Positions 14,955 through 22,664 of a stretch of 23,820 nt of DNA are shown one piece after another. Positions within the stretch are counted from its first letter, which is position 1. Every line of letters begins with the position of its first letter. Source of the DNA: CAYZZU01 sp964483105 (GTDB lineage Bacteria > CG2-30-53-67); assembly GCA_964483105.1 (NCBI GenBank), contig CAYZZU010000033.1, positions 1-23,820 on the forward strand. Direction: 5' to 3'. Below the pieces are notes generated by a model. That model did no database searches. It was not told where the DNA came from and saw nothing but the letters and a program-made list of their open reading frames with translations. Position numbers and translations under genes: made by a program.

Positions 14955-16091
14955 ATGGGACTGAGAATCCAGAACAACATTGCTGCACTGAACGCGCACA
15001 GACATTTGCTGTCCACCGACAAGGCCCTCTCCAAAAACCTGGAACGGCTCTCATCCGGTTTCCGGGTGAACCGGGCCGCGGATGACGCCGCCGGGCTGGC
15101 CGTGTCCGAAGGATTACGGGCCGACATCAAAAGCTACCAGGTCGCATCCAGGAACACCTCCGAGGCCAACTCCCTGTTGCAGGTGGCCGAAGGCGCCCTG
15201 GATCAGATCGGGAACATGCTGACCCGTCTGAAGGAACTGGCCACGCAGGCCGCGTCGGACAACACCAGTTCCGCAAACCGGACGAAGCTGAATTCCGAGG
15301 CGACCCAGTTGAAATCGGAAATCGACCGGATCGCGGATTCCACGAAGTATTCCGGCACCCTGCTGATCGACGGTTCCTTCAACGGCGCGTCTTCCCTGAC
15401 GGCCAACGACGCATCGTCGGTCGCCGCCATTGAGAACGTCTACAGCTTCGACGTCTCCGGGGCCGCCGCAGGCACCTACACCATCGCCTACTCGTCCGGC
15501 AACGACAAAATGACCCTGACCAAGGGGGGAACCTCGCAGACCGTTACCGTCACCACCGGCGGGACCATCAATTTCTCCCAGTTCAGCATCTCCTTCAAGA
15601 CCACCTCGGCCGCCACGGTCGATACGGTCGGGGCGGGCTTCACCGCCATGTCCACTCTGACAGTGGACGCGGGGAGCGGCTCGACCTTCCAGGTCGGAGC
15701 GGCGAACTCCTCAAACGACCAGATCACCTTCTCCATTGGTGATGCCAACACGGCGGCGCTCGGTCTCGGGTCATCGAGCTATGTCAGCGACATCTCCCTG
15801 ACCACGGCCTCCAACGCCCAGCTCGCCATCGATATCGTGGATGACGCCATCGATGACGTCGCCACCATCCGGGGCCAGATCGGAGCCGTCCAGAACCGTC
15901 TCGGATACGCCTCGGCCAACCTGGCGACAACCATCGAGAACGTCACGGCAGCGGACTCGGTGATCCGGGACACCGACATGGCCTCGGAGATGACGGATTT
16001 CACCAAGCATCAGATCCTGCTCCAGGCCGGTACCTCCATGCTGGCACAGGCCAACTCCGCGCCGCAGACAGTCCTCACACTGCTGCGGTAG
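14955..16091 (+). CDS. fliC: Flagellin
   Basis: This is the major filament subunit, exported by the flagellar type III system and polymerised under the FliD cap. The N-terminal D0/D1 region (~1-140) is canonical: GLRIQNNIAALNAHR, LERLSSGFRVNRAADDAAGLAVSE, LQVAEGALDQIGNML. The C-terminal D1/D0 region (~285-378) has RGQIGAVQNRLGYA and ends APQTVLTLLR. The central ~140 residues are rich in Ser, Thr, Gly and Ala and would be surface-exposed, making them candidate O-glycosylation sites for the upstream glycosyltransferases. The ATG at 14955 follows AGGAGG (14941-14946) and gives the standard N-terminus; a TTG 39 nt upstream in the same frame would add a non-canonical extension. Predicted length is 378 residues, short for a flagellin with a small variable domain. 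It is transcribed from the sigma-28-like promoter at 14698. Confidence 0.97.
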   Translation: MGLRIQNNIAALNAHRHLLSTDKALSKNLERLSSGFRVNRAADDAAGLAVSEGLRADIKSYQVASRNTSEANSLLQVAEGALDQIGNMLTRLKELATQAASDNTSSANRTKLNSEATQLKSEIDRIADSTKYSGTLLIDGSFNGASSLTANDASSVAAIENVYSFDVSGAAAGTYTIAYSSGNDKMTLTKGGTSQTVTVTTGGTINFSQFSISFKTTSAATVDTVGAGFTAMSTLTVDAGSGSTFQVGAANSSNDQITFSIGDANTAALGLGSSSYVSDISLTTASNAQLAIDIVDDAIDDVATIRGQIGAVQNRLGYASANLATTIENVTAADSVIRDTDMASEMTDFTKHQILLQAGTSMLAQANSAPQTVLTLLR

Positions 16092-16123
16092 GGACAAGTC
16101 CCTTAGAAACACGAAGCGGACAT

Positions 16124-16154
16124 CCTGCGGGGGGAGTGATGCTCCCCCCGCAGG
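16124..16154 (+). terminator. Very strong hairpin after flagellin (terminator-like, no U-tract)
   Basis: CCTGCGGGGGGAG (16124-16136) and CTCCCCCCGCAGG (16142-16154) form a perfect 13-bp stem with a TGATG loop, 33 nt after the flagellin stop. AATGGACAGG follows in place of a U-run, so classical intrinsic termination is doubtful. It may stabilise the flagellin mRNA 3' end or reduce read-through into flaG and fliD, letting flagellin be made in excess. Confidence 0.6.
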
Positions 16155-16172
16155 AATGGACAGGTAACGATC

Positions 16173-16577
16173 ATGAATACCATTGACACGAAACCCGTCA
16201 CGGCGAATGCCGTCGCCGGGAAACATCCGGCCTCCCAGCAGGACCGCACCGGGATTGTATCCACGGAGAAAAACCGGGTTCAAACCGCCCCCCCGAAGCC
16301 GTCGGGAAACTCCCCCGTCGACCGAATCGCGGTGAAGGAAACCGCAGCGAAGAAAAGCGAGGAACTGCAGCGTTCCGTACGATCCATCCAGAAGTTCCTC
16401 GACTCCATCGGGAGGGAGTTGAAATTCGAGATCAACCGCGACACCGGCGATGTGGTGATCAAGGTCTTCCGGAAATCGGACGGTGAGCTGATCCGACGCA
16501 TCCCTCCCGATTCCGTTCTGGAGCATGCCCAGTCGAACCGGGGGATAGAAGGCCTTCTGCTGGAAAAAAAGGTGTAG
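16173..16577 (+). CDS. flaG: FlaG family flagellar protein
   Basis: The 134-residue protein has a Pro/Ala/Lys-rich, probably disordered N-terminal half. The conserved FlaG domain occupies ~60-134: QRSVRSIQKFLDSIGRELKFEI, then DTGDVVIKVFRKSDGELIRRIPPD, the signature GE-IRRIPP motif. Length is normal. FlaG proteins are encoded next to flagellin and fliD and affect filament length in several bacteria; the mechanism is not well settled. The ATG at 16173 lacks a strong Shine-Dalgarno (ACAGGT nearby). It lies between flagellin and fliD, downstream of the hairpin at 16124. Confidence 0.92.
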   Translation: MNTIDTKPVTANAVAGKHPASQQDRTGIVSTEKNRVQTAPPKPSGNSPVDRIAVKETAAKKSEELQRSVRSIQKFLDSIGRELKFEINRDTGDVVIKVFRKSDGELIRRIPPDSVLEHAQSNRGIEGLLLEKKV

Positions 16578-16582
16578 GCATC

Positions 16583-16628
16583 GCGACTCGGAAAGTCGCC
16601 TGAAATGGAGAAAAGGCCCGTCCGGGCC
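16583..16628 (+). other. Two small hairpins between flaG and fliD
   Basis: GCGACT (16583-16588) pairs with AGTCGC (16594-16599), and GGCCC (16615-16619) pairs with GGGCC (16624-16628). The second is flanked by AAAA before and GTTT after, weakly terminator-like. Both precede the fliD ribosome binding site (AAGGAG near 16635). They may attenuate or process the transcript; no stronger claim is supported. Confidence 0.35.
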
Positions 16629-16648
16629 GTTTCCAAAGGAGAAGCAAC

Positions 16649-19600
16649 TTGGCAAGTACGAGTTCCGTCAGCGGACTTGCTTCAGGGATCGACTGGCAAA
16701 ACATCATTGATCAGATCCGGAAGGTGGACGAACGGCCGATCACCCTGCTGCAGAACCGGATCAGCGACTACCAGGACAAGCTGAACGCCTGGCAGGACGT
16801 GAACACACGGCTCCTGACCCTCGATTCCGCGGCCACCGCGATCAACACGGCCTCCGCCTTCAATCTCTTCAAGGTATCCACGGTCTCCTCCTCCACCACC
16901 AGTCCGGACAAACTTCTGACAGCCTCGGTGGGGAGCGACGCCGCGCCGGGATCCTACAGTGTACAGATCTCTCAACTCGCACAGGCGCAGAAGCTTTCCT
17001 CGAGCAGTTTTTCCAGTAAAACCACCGCGTTGGGATACAGCGGGGATATCCTCATCAACGGGAAGGTCGTCAACATCACCTCCACCGACGACCTCACGGC
17101 CCTACGGGACAAAATCAACGCGGTCAACACGGGAGACAGCGCCTCCCAGGTCACGGCCACGATCCTGCAGAACGGAACTTCCGATTACCGTCTGATCCTG
17201 ACCAGCGATGTGGAGGGCGCGAGCGGGATCAGTCTCCTCGACGCCAGCACGAGCAATGTGCTCCAGAGCCTGGGATTCGTTTCCTCTTCGGTCACGATCA
17301 AAAACAGCACCAGCGACGGCGCCAAATCGGACGCCTTTACCAACAGCACGACCGCCGTGGGGAGCCTCCTCAACCTCACCTCCCCTCAGGGAAGCACCAG
17401 CGTCACGATCGCCGGACAGAGTGTCTCGATCGACCTTTCGTCCGAATCCCTGACCACTATCGCCTCCAACATCAACGCCTTAACCGGCGTTTCCGCATCC
17501 GTGGTCAGCACCACGACCGACGGGGTCACAACCTATCAGATCGACATCAGCGGGACGACTTCCTTCTCCGACAGCGGCAATGTACTGCAAACGCTGGGGA
17601 TCCTCGAGGGAACGCATACCTCCACCACGGAAGTCCTGACCGGGTCGGTCGCCAACACCGACGGAGACGCCTCCACCCTGATGACCGCCTCCACCCTGAT
17701 GACCAATATCTGGACCGGCGGTGTTTCCGCAGGAGTCACGGCAGGAGACACCATCACGATCAGCGGAACCCAGGGGGATGGCACGACCATCAGCGCCTTC
17801 ACCTACACCGTGCAGGCGGGGGACACAGTCCAGGATTTTCTCAACCGGATCAACAACACCACGAACGGTTTCGGGTCCGGGAGCCGGACGGCCACCGCAT
17901 CTGTTTCCAACGGGAAGATCGTCATCACCGACAGCGCCTCCGGAGACAGCCAACTCTCCCTGACCCTCACCGCGAACAACGAAGGAGGAGGAACCCTCGA
18001 CTTCGGAACCATCTCCACCACGACCCAGGGAAGGGACATGCAGCTTGTGGCCGGACAGGACGCCAAGCTGACGGTGGACGGCATCTCCATCACCAATTCC
18101 ACGAACTCGGTCAAGGACGTCATTCAGGGGGTCACTCTGAACCTGTTGAGTGTGGAGTCGGGCACCACGGTCACTGTCGATGTGGCGCGGGACATCGACA
18201 CGATCAAATCAAACATCCAGAACTTTGTCGATGACTACAACGACATCATATCCTACATCGGGCAACAGTTCACCTACGATGAAAAAAACCAGAAAACCGG
18301 CGGGGTCCTTTTCGGAGACCAGACCCTGGCCTCGGTGCAGACCGATCTCCGGACCATCATCGTCAATACGGTCTGGGGGGTCACCTCCGACCTGAACACA
18401 CTCGGACTGATCGGCATCAACCTCCAGGATGACGGAACCCTGAGCGTCGACGATGCCAAGCTGACGGGCTACCTGAACACCGATTTCGAAAGCGTGCGGA
18501 ACATCTTTATCGGGAACGGAAGCTCCGCCAACAGCAACATCAAGTATATCGGACATACCAAGGACACGCAGAAGGGAGAATACGCGGTCAACATCAGCCA
18601 GGTGGCCTCGAAAGGGAGTGTCACGGGAAACGTCGATCTCTCTTCCGGAATCGGAGCGAACAATACCCTGACCATCACGGAGGGAGGACGAACGGCGGCC
18701 ATCACCGTTTCCTCCGGAGACAAGATCGACACGATCGTCAACGCGATCAACTCGGAGCTTTCCACCGAATACACGGAAGTCAAGAAGAGTACCGCCACCA
18801 ACACCGCTTCGGCATCGGCCATCAAGAGCACCACGAAATGGAGCGCCATCGACGGCGTATCGGCCGCGGACGGGAACATCATCACCTTTTCCGGGACCAC
18901 CCGGAGCGGGGTCTCCGTGAGCGGATCCTACACCATCGACCTGGCCAGCGGAACGGTCGGGGATCTCCTCTCGGCCATCGAAGACATGTACGACAAAAAC
19001 ATCTACGCCACGGTGGATACCAACGGCCGCATTGTGCTCACGGATAAGAACACCGGGGACAGCAGCCTCACCTTCTCGATCGATACATCGGCCGTAAGCG
19101 GCCTTTCCTTCGGGACCTTCGACAGCGCATCACTCAATACCGAAGGACGGTACACTCTGAACGTCACGGCCTCCAAGGACTCGGGAAACCATCTGGTCCT
19201 CACCGACAAGAACTACGGCAGCGCCGCAAGCTTCACCCTTTCACAGAGCGCCACCGGAGGGTACGATATCCTGACCTCGGGCACGGCCCTCTCCACGGCA
19301 TCCACCTCCGGCGCCGTCAAGATGAGCAGCTCCACCACCTTCTCAGATCTCTACAACACCACGGTGAACAACAACGACACCATCACCATCTCGGGCACGG
19401 ACCACGGCGGGACCGCCATCACCAGCCGGAACTTCACAATCACCGACACGACCACCTCCACAATCGGCGATCTATTAACTGAAATTGAGACCGCTTTTGG
19501 AGGTTCATCCGTGGTGGACGCCCGGGTGGAAAACGGGAAGATCGTGGTGGAGGACAAAACAGCCGGCAGCGGATCTCTCTCCGTAACACTGACCGAAAAC

Positions 19601-20107
19601 AACGAAGGCTCCGGTTCCAATCTGGATCTCGGAACCCTGAGCAAAACCACCACAAGGGATCTCTATACCGGCCTGGTCAACGGCACCTACGACGGACTCG
19701 ATGTAGTCGGAACCATCAACGGAGAAACCGCCACCGGCAACGGCCAGGAGCTCACGGGAGATTCCGGAGACGCCAATGTGGACGGACTGATGATCCAGTA
19801 TACCGGATCCTCCACAGGCAGCGTCGGGAACATCAAGCTGACCCTGGGTGTGGCCGATCAGATGGACAAGGCCCTCTATTACATCACGGACAGCACGGAC
19901 GGGTACGTGGGGTTCAAAACCGACTCCATCAACGATAATATCAAAAACACCCAGGATACCATCGATTTTAAAGAAAAACTCCTGGACAAGCAGATGAAGA
20001 CCCTGACGGAGAAATTTGTTTCCATGGAGGTGGCGCTCAGCTCCATGTCGAGTATCAGCGGATGGCTGGACGGCCAGATCAAATCACTCCCCGGATTCGG
20101 AGGATAA
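16649..20107 (+). CDS. fliD: Enlarged flagellar filament cap protein FliD (HAP2)
   Basis: FliD caps the filament and helps fold incoming flagellin. The N-terminal domain is canonical (SSVSGLASGIDWQNIIDQI, then PGSYSVQISQLAQAQKL). Flagellin-hook IN-like segments follow, then the central DGISITNSTNSVKDVIQGVTLNLL motif from ~475 and the FliD_C region starting ~517 (IQNFVDDYNDIISYI). FliD_C is interrupted: a block from ~625 to ~1010 separates it from its C-terminal helices (DKQMKTLTEKFVSMEVAL, ending SGWLDGQIKSLPGFGG). The protein has 1152 residues, where 450-700 is usual. Three ~95-residue repeats account for part of the excess. A second YAVNISQVAS segment near 650 echoes the N-terminal domain. 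The start is TTG at 16649, 8 nt after AAGGAG; it gives the standard N-terminus. The extra Ser/Thr-rich domains may be exposed, adhesive or glycosylated (inference). Confidence 0.95.
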   Translation: MASTSSVSGLASGIDWQNIIDQIRKVDERPITLLQNRISDYQDKLNAWQDVNTRLLTLDSAATAINTASAFNLFKVSTVSSSTTSPDKLLTASVGSDAAPGSYSVQISQLAQAQKLSSSSFSSKTTALGYSGDILINGKVVNITSTDDLTALRDKINAVNTGDSASQVTATILQNGTSDYRLILTSDVEGASGISLLDASTSNVLQSLGFVSSSVTIKNSTSDGAKSDAFTNSTTAVGSLLNLTSPQGSTSVTIAGQSVSIDLSSESLTTIASNINALTGVSASVVSTTTDGVTTYQIDISGTTSFSDSGNVLQTLGILEGTHTSTTEVLTGSVANTDGDASTLMTASTLMTNIWTGGVSAGVTAGDTITISGTQGDGTTISAFTYTVQAGDTVQDFLNRINNTTNGFGSGSRTATASVSNGKIVITDSASGDSQLSLTLTANNEGGGTLDFGTISTTTQGRDMQLVAGQDAKLTVDGISITNSTNSVKDVIQGVTLNLLSVESGTTVTVDVARDIDTIKSNIQNFVDDYNDIISYIGQQFTYDEKNQKTGGVLFGDQTLASVQTDLRTIIVNTVWGVTSDLNTLGLIGINLQDDGTLSVDDAKLTGYLNTDFESVRNIFIGNGSSANSNIKYIGHTKDTQKGEYAVNISQVASKGSVTGNVDLSSGIGANNTLTITEGGRTAAITVSSGDKIDTIVNAINSELSTEYTEVKKSTATNTASASAIKSTTKWSAIDGVSAADGNIITFSGTTRSGVSVSGSYTIDLASGTVGDLLSAIEDMYDKNIYATVDTNGRIVLTDKNTGDSSLTFSIDTSAVSGLSFGTFDSASLNTEGRYTLNVTASKDSGNHLVLTDKNYGSAASFTLSQSATGGYDILTSGTALSTASTSGAVKMSSSTTFSDLYNTTVNNNDTITISGTDHGGTAITSRNFTITDTTTSTIGDLLTEIETAFGGSSVVDARVENGKIVVEDKTAGSGSLSVTLTENNEGSGSNLDLGTLSKTTTRDLYTGLVNGTYDGLDVVGTINGETATGNGQELTGDSGDANVDGLMIQYTGSSTGSVGNIKLTLGVADQMDKALYYITDSTDGYVGFKTDSINDNIKNTQDTIDFKEKLLDKQMKTLTEKFVSMEVALSSMSSISGWLDGQIKSLPGFGG
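17669..17704 (+). repeat. Tandem 18-bp perfect duplication in fliD
   Basis: GCCTCCACCCTGATGACC occurs twice back to back (17669-17686 and 17687-17704), in frame, encoding ASTLMT twice (residues 341-352). Copy-number change would add or remove six residues without breaking the frame. Confidence 0.95.
17747..18037 (+). repeat. FliD internal domain repeat 1
   Basis: Residues ~367-463 form the first of three related ~95-residue segments: DTITISGTQGDG, then VQDFLNRIN, then NGKIVITDSASGDSQLSLTL, ending QGRD. It lies before FliD_C. Confidence 0.8.
18869..19150 (+). repeat. FliD internal domain repeat 2
   Basis: Residues ~741-834 match repeat 1: DGNIITFSGTTRSG, VGDLLSAIEDM, NGRIVLTDKNTGDSSLTFSI, ending EGR. 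It lies in the block inserted in FliD_C. Confidence 0.75.
19376..19660 (+). repeat. FliD internal domain repeat 3
   Basis: Residues ~910-1004 match repeat 1 most closely: DTITISGTDHGG, IGDLLTEIETAFG, NGKIVVEDKTAGSGSLSVTL, TENNEGSG, ending TRD. Repeats 1 and 3 share the NNEG segment, which repeat 2 lacks. Confidence 0.8.
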
Positions 20108-20133
20108 TCGGAGGGTAAAAGGAGGAGCAGGAT

Positions 20134-20565
20134 ATGTCATTGCAGAAAAAACAGATTTATCGCGACACGGAAATCCTGACAGCGGATCCGGGGAGACTGA
20201 TTCTCCTCCTCTACAACGGTGCGCTCTCCTTTCTCCGTCACGGCAAGGAATGCCTGGAGAAGAAGGACTACAAGGAAAAGGGCCGCCTGCTGATGAAGGC
20301 TCACGCCATTGTCTCCGAACTCCTCCAGTCACTCAACTACGAGCAGGGCGGTGATATCGCGAAACGATTGAAATCGATCTACATCTATCTCCTGAAACGG
20401 ATCCTGGACGCGGACATGAAACAGGATACCTCGGCCATCGATGAAGTCGCCTTTCTTCTCTCCGAACTCCGCGAGGCCTGGGAAACCATCATCCTGAAAA
20501 AGCCGGAGAAGAATCTGCCCCTTCGTGAGCAGCCTGAAAAGACGGGAATCACCGCAAGAGTGTAG
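20134..20565 (+). CDS. fliS: Flagellin-specific export chaperone FliS
   Basis: The 143-residue protein has the FliS signature near its N-terminus (YRDTEILTADPGRLILLLYNGAL) and the expected helical content, including SELLQSLNYEQGGDIAKRL, IYIYLLKRILDAD and VAFLLSELREAWE. FliS binds the C-terminal D0 segment of flagellin in the cytoplasm, preventing premature polymerisation and guiding export. The last ~20 residues are charged and probably disordered. The ATG at 20134 follows AAGGAGGAG (20119-20127) and lies 26 nt after fliD, so the genes are likely co-transcribed. Confidence 0.95.
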   Translation: MSLQKKQIYRDTEILTADPGRLILLLYNGALSFLRHGKECLEKKDYKEKGRLLMKAHAIVSELLQSLNYEQGGDIAKRLKSIYIYLLKRILDADMKQDTSAIDEVAFLLSELREAWETIILKKPEKNLPLREQPEKTGITARV

Positions 20566-20591
20566 TTCCGGAGAGAGAAAGGACGCCGGGG

Positions 20592-21017
20592 ATGCCGTTC
20601 GTCATCACCGAACTGAAAACCAGGTTACGGGAAAAGATCCATCGCTGCGAAATGCTGGAAGGATTCAGCAGAGAACTGTTGAACCTGCTGCAATCCGGGC
20701 GGACGAACGATCTGGGCCCTGTTCTTCTGCGGAAAACTGAACTGATTCGGGAAATGGATCGGATCGATCAAACCCTCCCCTCCCTGAAGAACCTCCCTCT
20801 TCCATGCCGAAAGGAGATTTCGTCAGAACTTCAGGCGCTCCATTCTTTACTCCACCGCATTTCCGGGAATGAAAGAGAAGCCATCGTCATAGCCGAGAAG
20901 CTGAAAGGGGATGTGGGAGATCAAATCCAGCGGCTCCGCCAGGGGAGTCGCGCATTCAAAGGCTATCACCCGGGAGGGGCCTCTCCGTCGGCCCGTTTCC
21001 TCGACATCAGACATTAA
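20592..21017 (+). CDS. Small helical protein, probably FliT/FlgN-type flagellar chaperone
   Basis: The 141-residue protein is mostly amphipathic helix (TELKTRLREKIHRCEMLEGF, LLRKTELIREMDRIDQTL). It ends with a QIQRLRQGSRAFKGYHPGG segment, a pattern seen at the C-terminus of FlgN-like export chaperones. Such proteins bind hook-associated proteins, or FliD in the case of FliT, before export. Position directly after fliS, where fliT normally sits, supports the call; sequence alone is weak, so no symbol is given. It starts 26 nt after fliS. The 3' end overlaps the 3' end of the convergent cheD by 11 bp. An alternative is an unrelated coiled-coil protein. Confidence 0.65.
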   Translation: MPFVITELKTRLREKIHRCEMLEGFSRELLNLLQSGRTNDLGPVLLRKTELIREMDRIDQTLPSLKNLPLPCRKEISSELQALHSLLHRISGNEREAIVIAEKLKGDVGDQIQRLRQGSRAFKGYHPGGASPSARFLDIRH

Positions 21018-21513
21018 AAAAGAAAGAGGGTTCGCCCGTCTCCCGGAGGTGTGACAAGAGAACCTCCCCGGTCCGGGTATTGAAAAAAAGCTTGCGGCCA
21101 TGGGATCCCCCGACGTCCGACGCAAGCAGGAAGACATTTTCCGCTCGAAGGATCCGGCGCGCAACTTCTATATTCTGCTCTCCGACCGGCACCCCCGACA
21201 TCTTCTCCCCCCCGGCACGAAATAGATCCGAGCCTCCGAACAGCTTGACCTCAATTTCATCCCGAGGGATACCGTACGCGTCAAACTTCCTGAGCATCCA
21301 CCGGATCGAACAATCCACATACTTGTACTTCGCCTCACACTCCCCGTGGGGCAGGACACCATGACAAATGGCACCCAACCCCATCAGCCGATGAAACAGG
21401 GTGACGGACACGCAGGATCCGAGCACGGTCTGAACGATGGTCGGACGATCCCGGATCATCAGTTCTCCGGGACGGAGATATTCAACGGGCAAACTGGAGT
21501 CAAAAGGAATCAT
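21007..21513 (-). CDS. cheD: Chemoreceptor glutamine deamidase CheD
   Basis: CheD hydrolyses specific glutamine side chains of chemoreceptors to glutamate and so tunes adaptation. The 168-residue protein has the catalytic cysteine in TVLGSCVSVTLF (C34) and the catalytic histidine in AICHGVLP (H51). Their 17-residue spacing equals that of Thermotoga maritima CheD C27/H44. Further family segments are KLFGGSDLF and EARRIL-like VARRILRAENV, then ASDVGGSHGRKLFF and NTRTGEVL. Length is typical. Its ATG overlaps the cheB stop in an ATGA arrangement, so translation is likely coupled. Gene order on this strand is MCP, cheB, cheD. Confidence 0.95.
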   Translation of the reverse strand: MIPFDSSLPVEYLRPGELMIRDRPTIVQTVLGSCVSVTLFHRLMGLGAICHGVLPHGECEAKYKYVDCSIRWMLRKFDAYGIPRDEIEVKLFGGSDLFRAGGEKMSGVPVGEQNIEVARRILRAENVFLLASDVGGSHGRKLFFNTRTGEVLLSHLRETGEPSFFFNV

Positions 21514-22589
21514 TGATTTCTTTCATCGCAAAGCCTGACGACTTCAGCCGGGATCTTCGTAAGCGGCAGAACACGGTCCACCGCATTCTTCTGGATCGCC
21601 TCCTTCGGCATGCCGAACACAACACAGCTCTTTTCATCCTGGGCGATCGTCGCGGCTCCCGCTTCTTTCATCTCCGACATGCCGCGGGCACCGTCGTCCC
21701 CCATCCCGGTCATGATCACTCCGACGATATTCTTGCCGCCGTACCGGGCCGCGGACCGGAAAAGAACGTCCACGGATGGCCGATGGCGGCAGACCAGCGG
21801 TCCCTCCCGGATCTCCACGAAATAGCGTGCGCCGCTTCTCTTAAGCAGGAGATGCCGGTTGCCCGGCGCGATCAGGGCCCGCCCCCGGATCACGGTATCA
21901 TTCTGTTCCGCCTCCTTGACCGTCACCCGGCACAAACCGTTCAGTCTTCTCGCGAAGGCCGCGGTGAAATGTTCCGGCATGTGCTGCACGATAACAATCC
22001 CGGGTGCGTCGTGAGGCATCGCCTCCAGGAAAACCCGAAGGGCCTCGGTCCCCCCCGTGGAGGCCCCGACCACGACCACCCGCTCCGTGGTCCGGATCAT
22101 CGCGCGCGTAACCGATTTCGCGATCACCGCATCGGCCGTCAGTTTCGGAGCAACACCTTTCGAATCCGGACAGATTTTATGCACCCGTGCCTGTGCCGCC
22201 GCTTTGACCGCGTCACAAATCCGTATCCGGGCCTCTTCCAGGAACTGTTTCGCCCCCAGGCGGGGTTTCTGAATAATGTCGAGCGCCCCATACTCGAGGG
22301 CACGGAGGGTGGTCTCGCATCCCTCTTCCGTCAGGCTGGAACACATCACAACCGGGATCGGGTGCTGAGTCATGATCTTCTTCAGGAAAGTGATCCCGTC
22401 CATGCGCGGCATCTCCACGTCCAGCGTAATGACATCCGGCACCTCCTTCTGAATCTTGTCGGCCGCGATGATCGGATCGGAGGCCGTGGCCATCACTTCG
22501 ATTTTTCGATCGGACGAAAGGATCTCCCTCAGGGTCTGGCGAACCACCGCCGAGTCGTCCACGATCAGGACACGGATCTTTTTCTTCAT
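21510..22589 (-). CDS. cheB: Chemotaxis response regulator, protein-glutamate methylesterase CheB
   Basis: CheB removes methyl groups from (and can deamidate) chemoreceptor glutamates when phosphorylated by CheA. The receiver domain (~1-120) has the acidic pair D11/D12 and phosphoacceptor D57 (TLDVEMPRMDG), with a conserved K in IIQKPR. After a linker, the methylesterase domain (~168-355) carries the catalytic triad S177 (VVGASTGGTEAL), H203 (IVQHMP) and D299 (MTGMGDDGA). These sit 13 residues later than in Salmonella CheB (S164/H190/D286), confirming full conservation. At 359 residues it is full length. The start lies 75 nt after the MCP gene stop, with only a distant GGGAG as ribosome binding site. 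Its stop overlaps cheD. Confidence 0.97.
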   Translation of the reverse strand: MKKKIRVLIVDDSAVVRQTLREILSSDRKIEVMATASDPIIAADKIQKEVPDVITLDVEMPRMDGITFLKKIMTQHPIPVVMCSSLTEEGCETTLRALEYGALDIIQKPRLGAKQFLEEARIRICDAVKAAAQARVHKICPDSKGVAPKLTADAVIAKSVTRAMIRTTERVVVVGASTGGTEALRVFLEAMPHDAPGIVIVQHMPEHFTAAFARRLNGLCRVTVKEAEQNDTVIRGRALIAPGNRHLLLKRSGARYFVEIREGPLVCRHRPSVDVLFRSAARYGGKNIVGVIMTGMGDDGARGMSEMKEAGAATIAQDEKSCVVFGMPKEAIQKNAVDRVLPLTKIPAEVVRLCDERNQ

Positions 22590-22664
22590 ATCTTATATCG
22601 TCTCCCAAACCGGATCCAGAGTCATCCCGAACACCAGTATCCACCGCATGCATGTACGGTCAGC

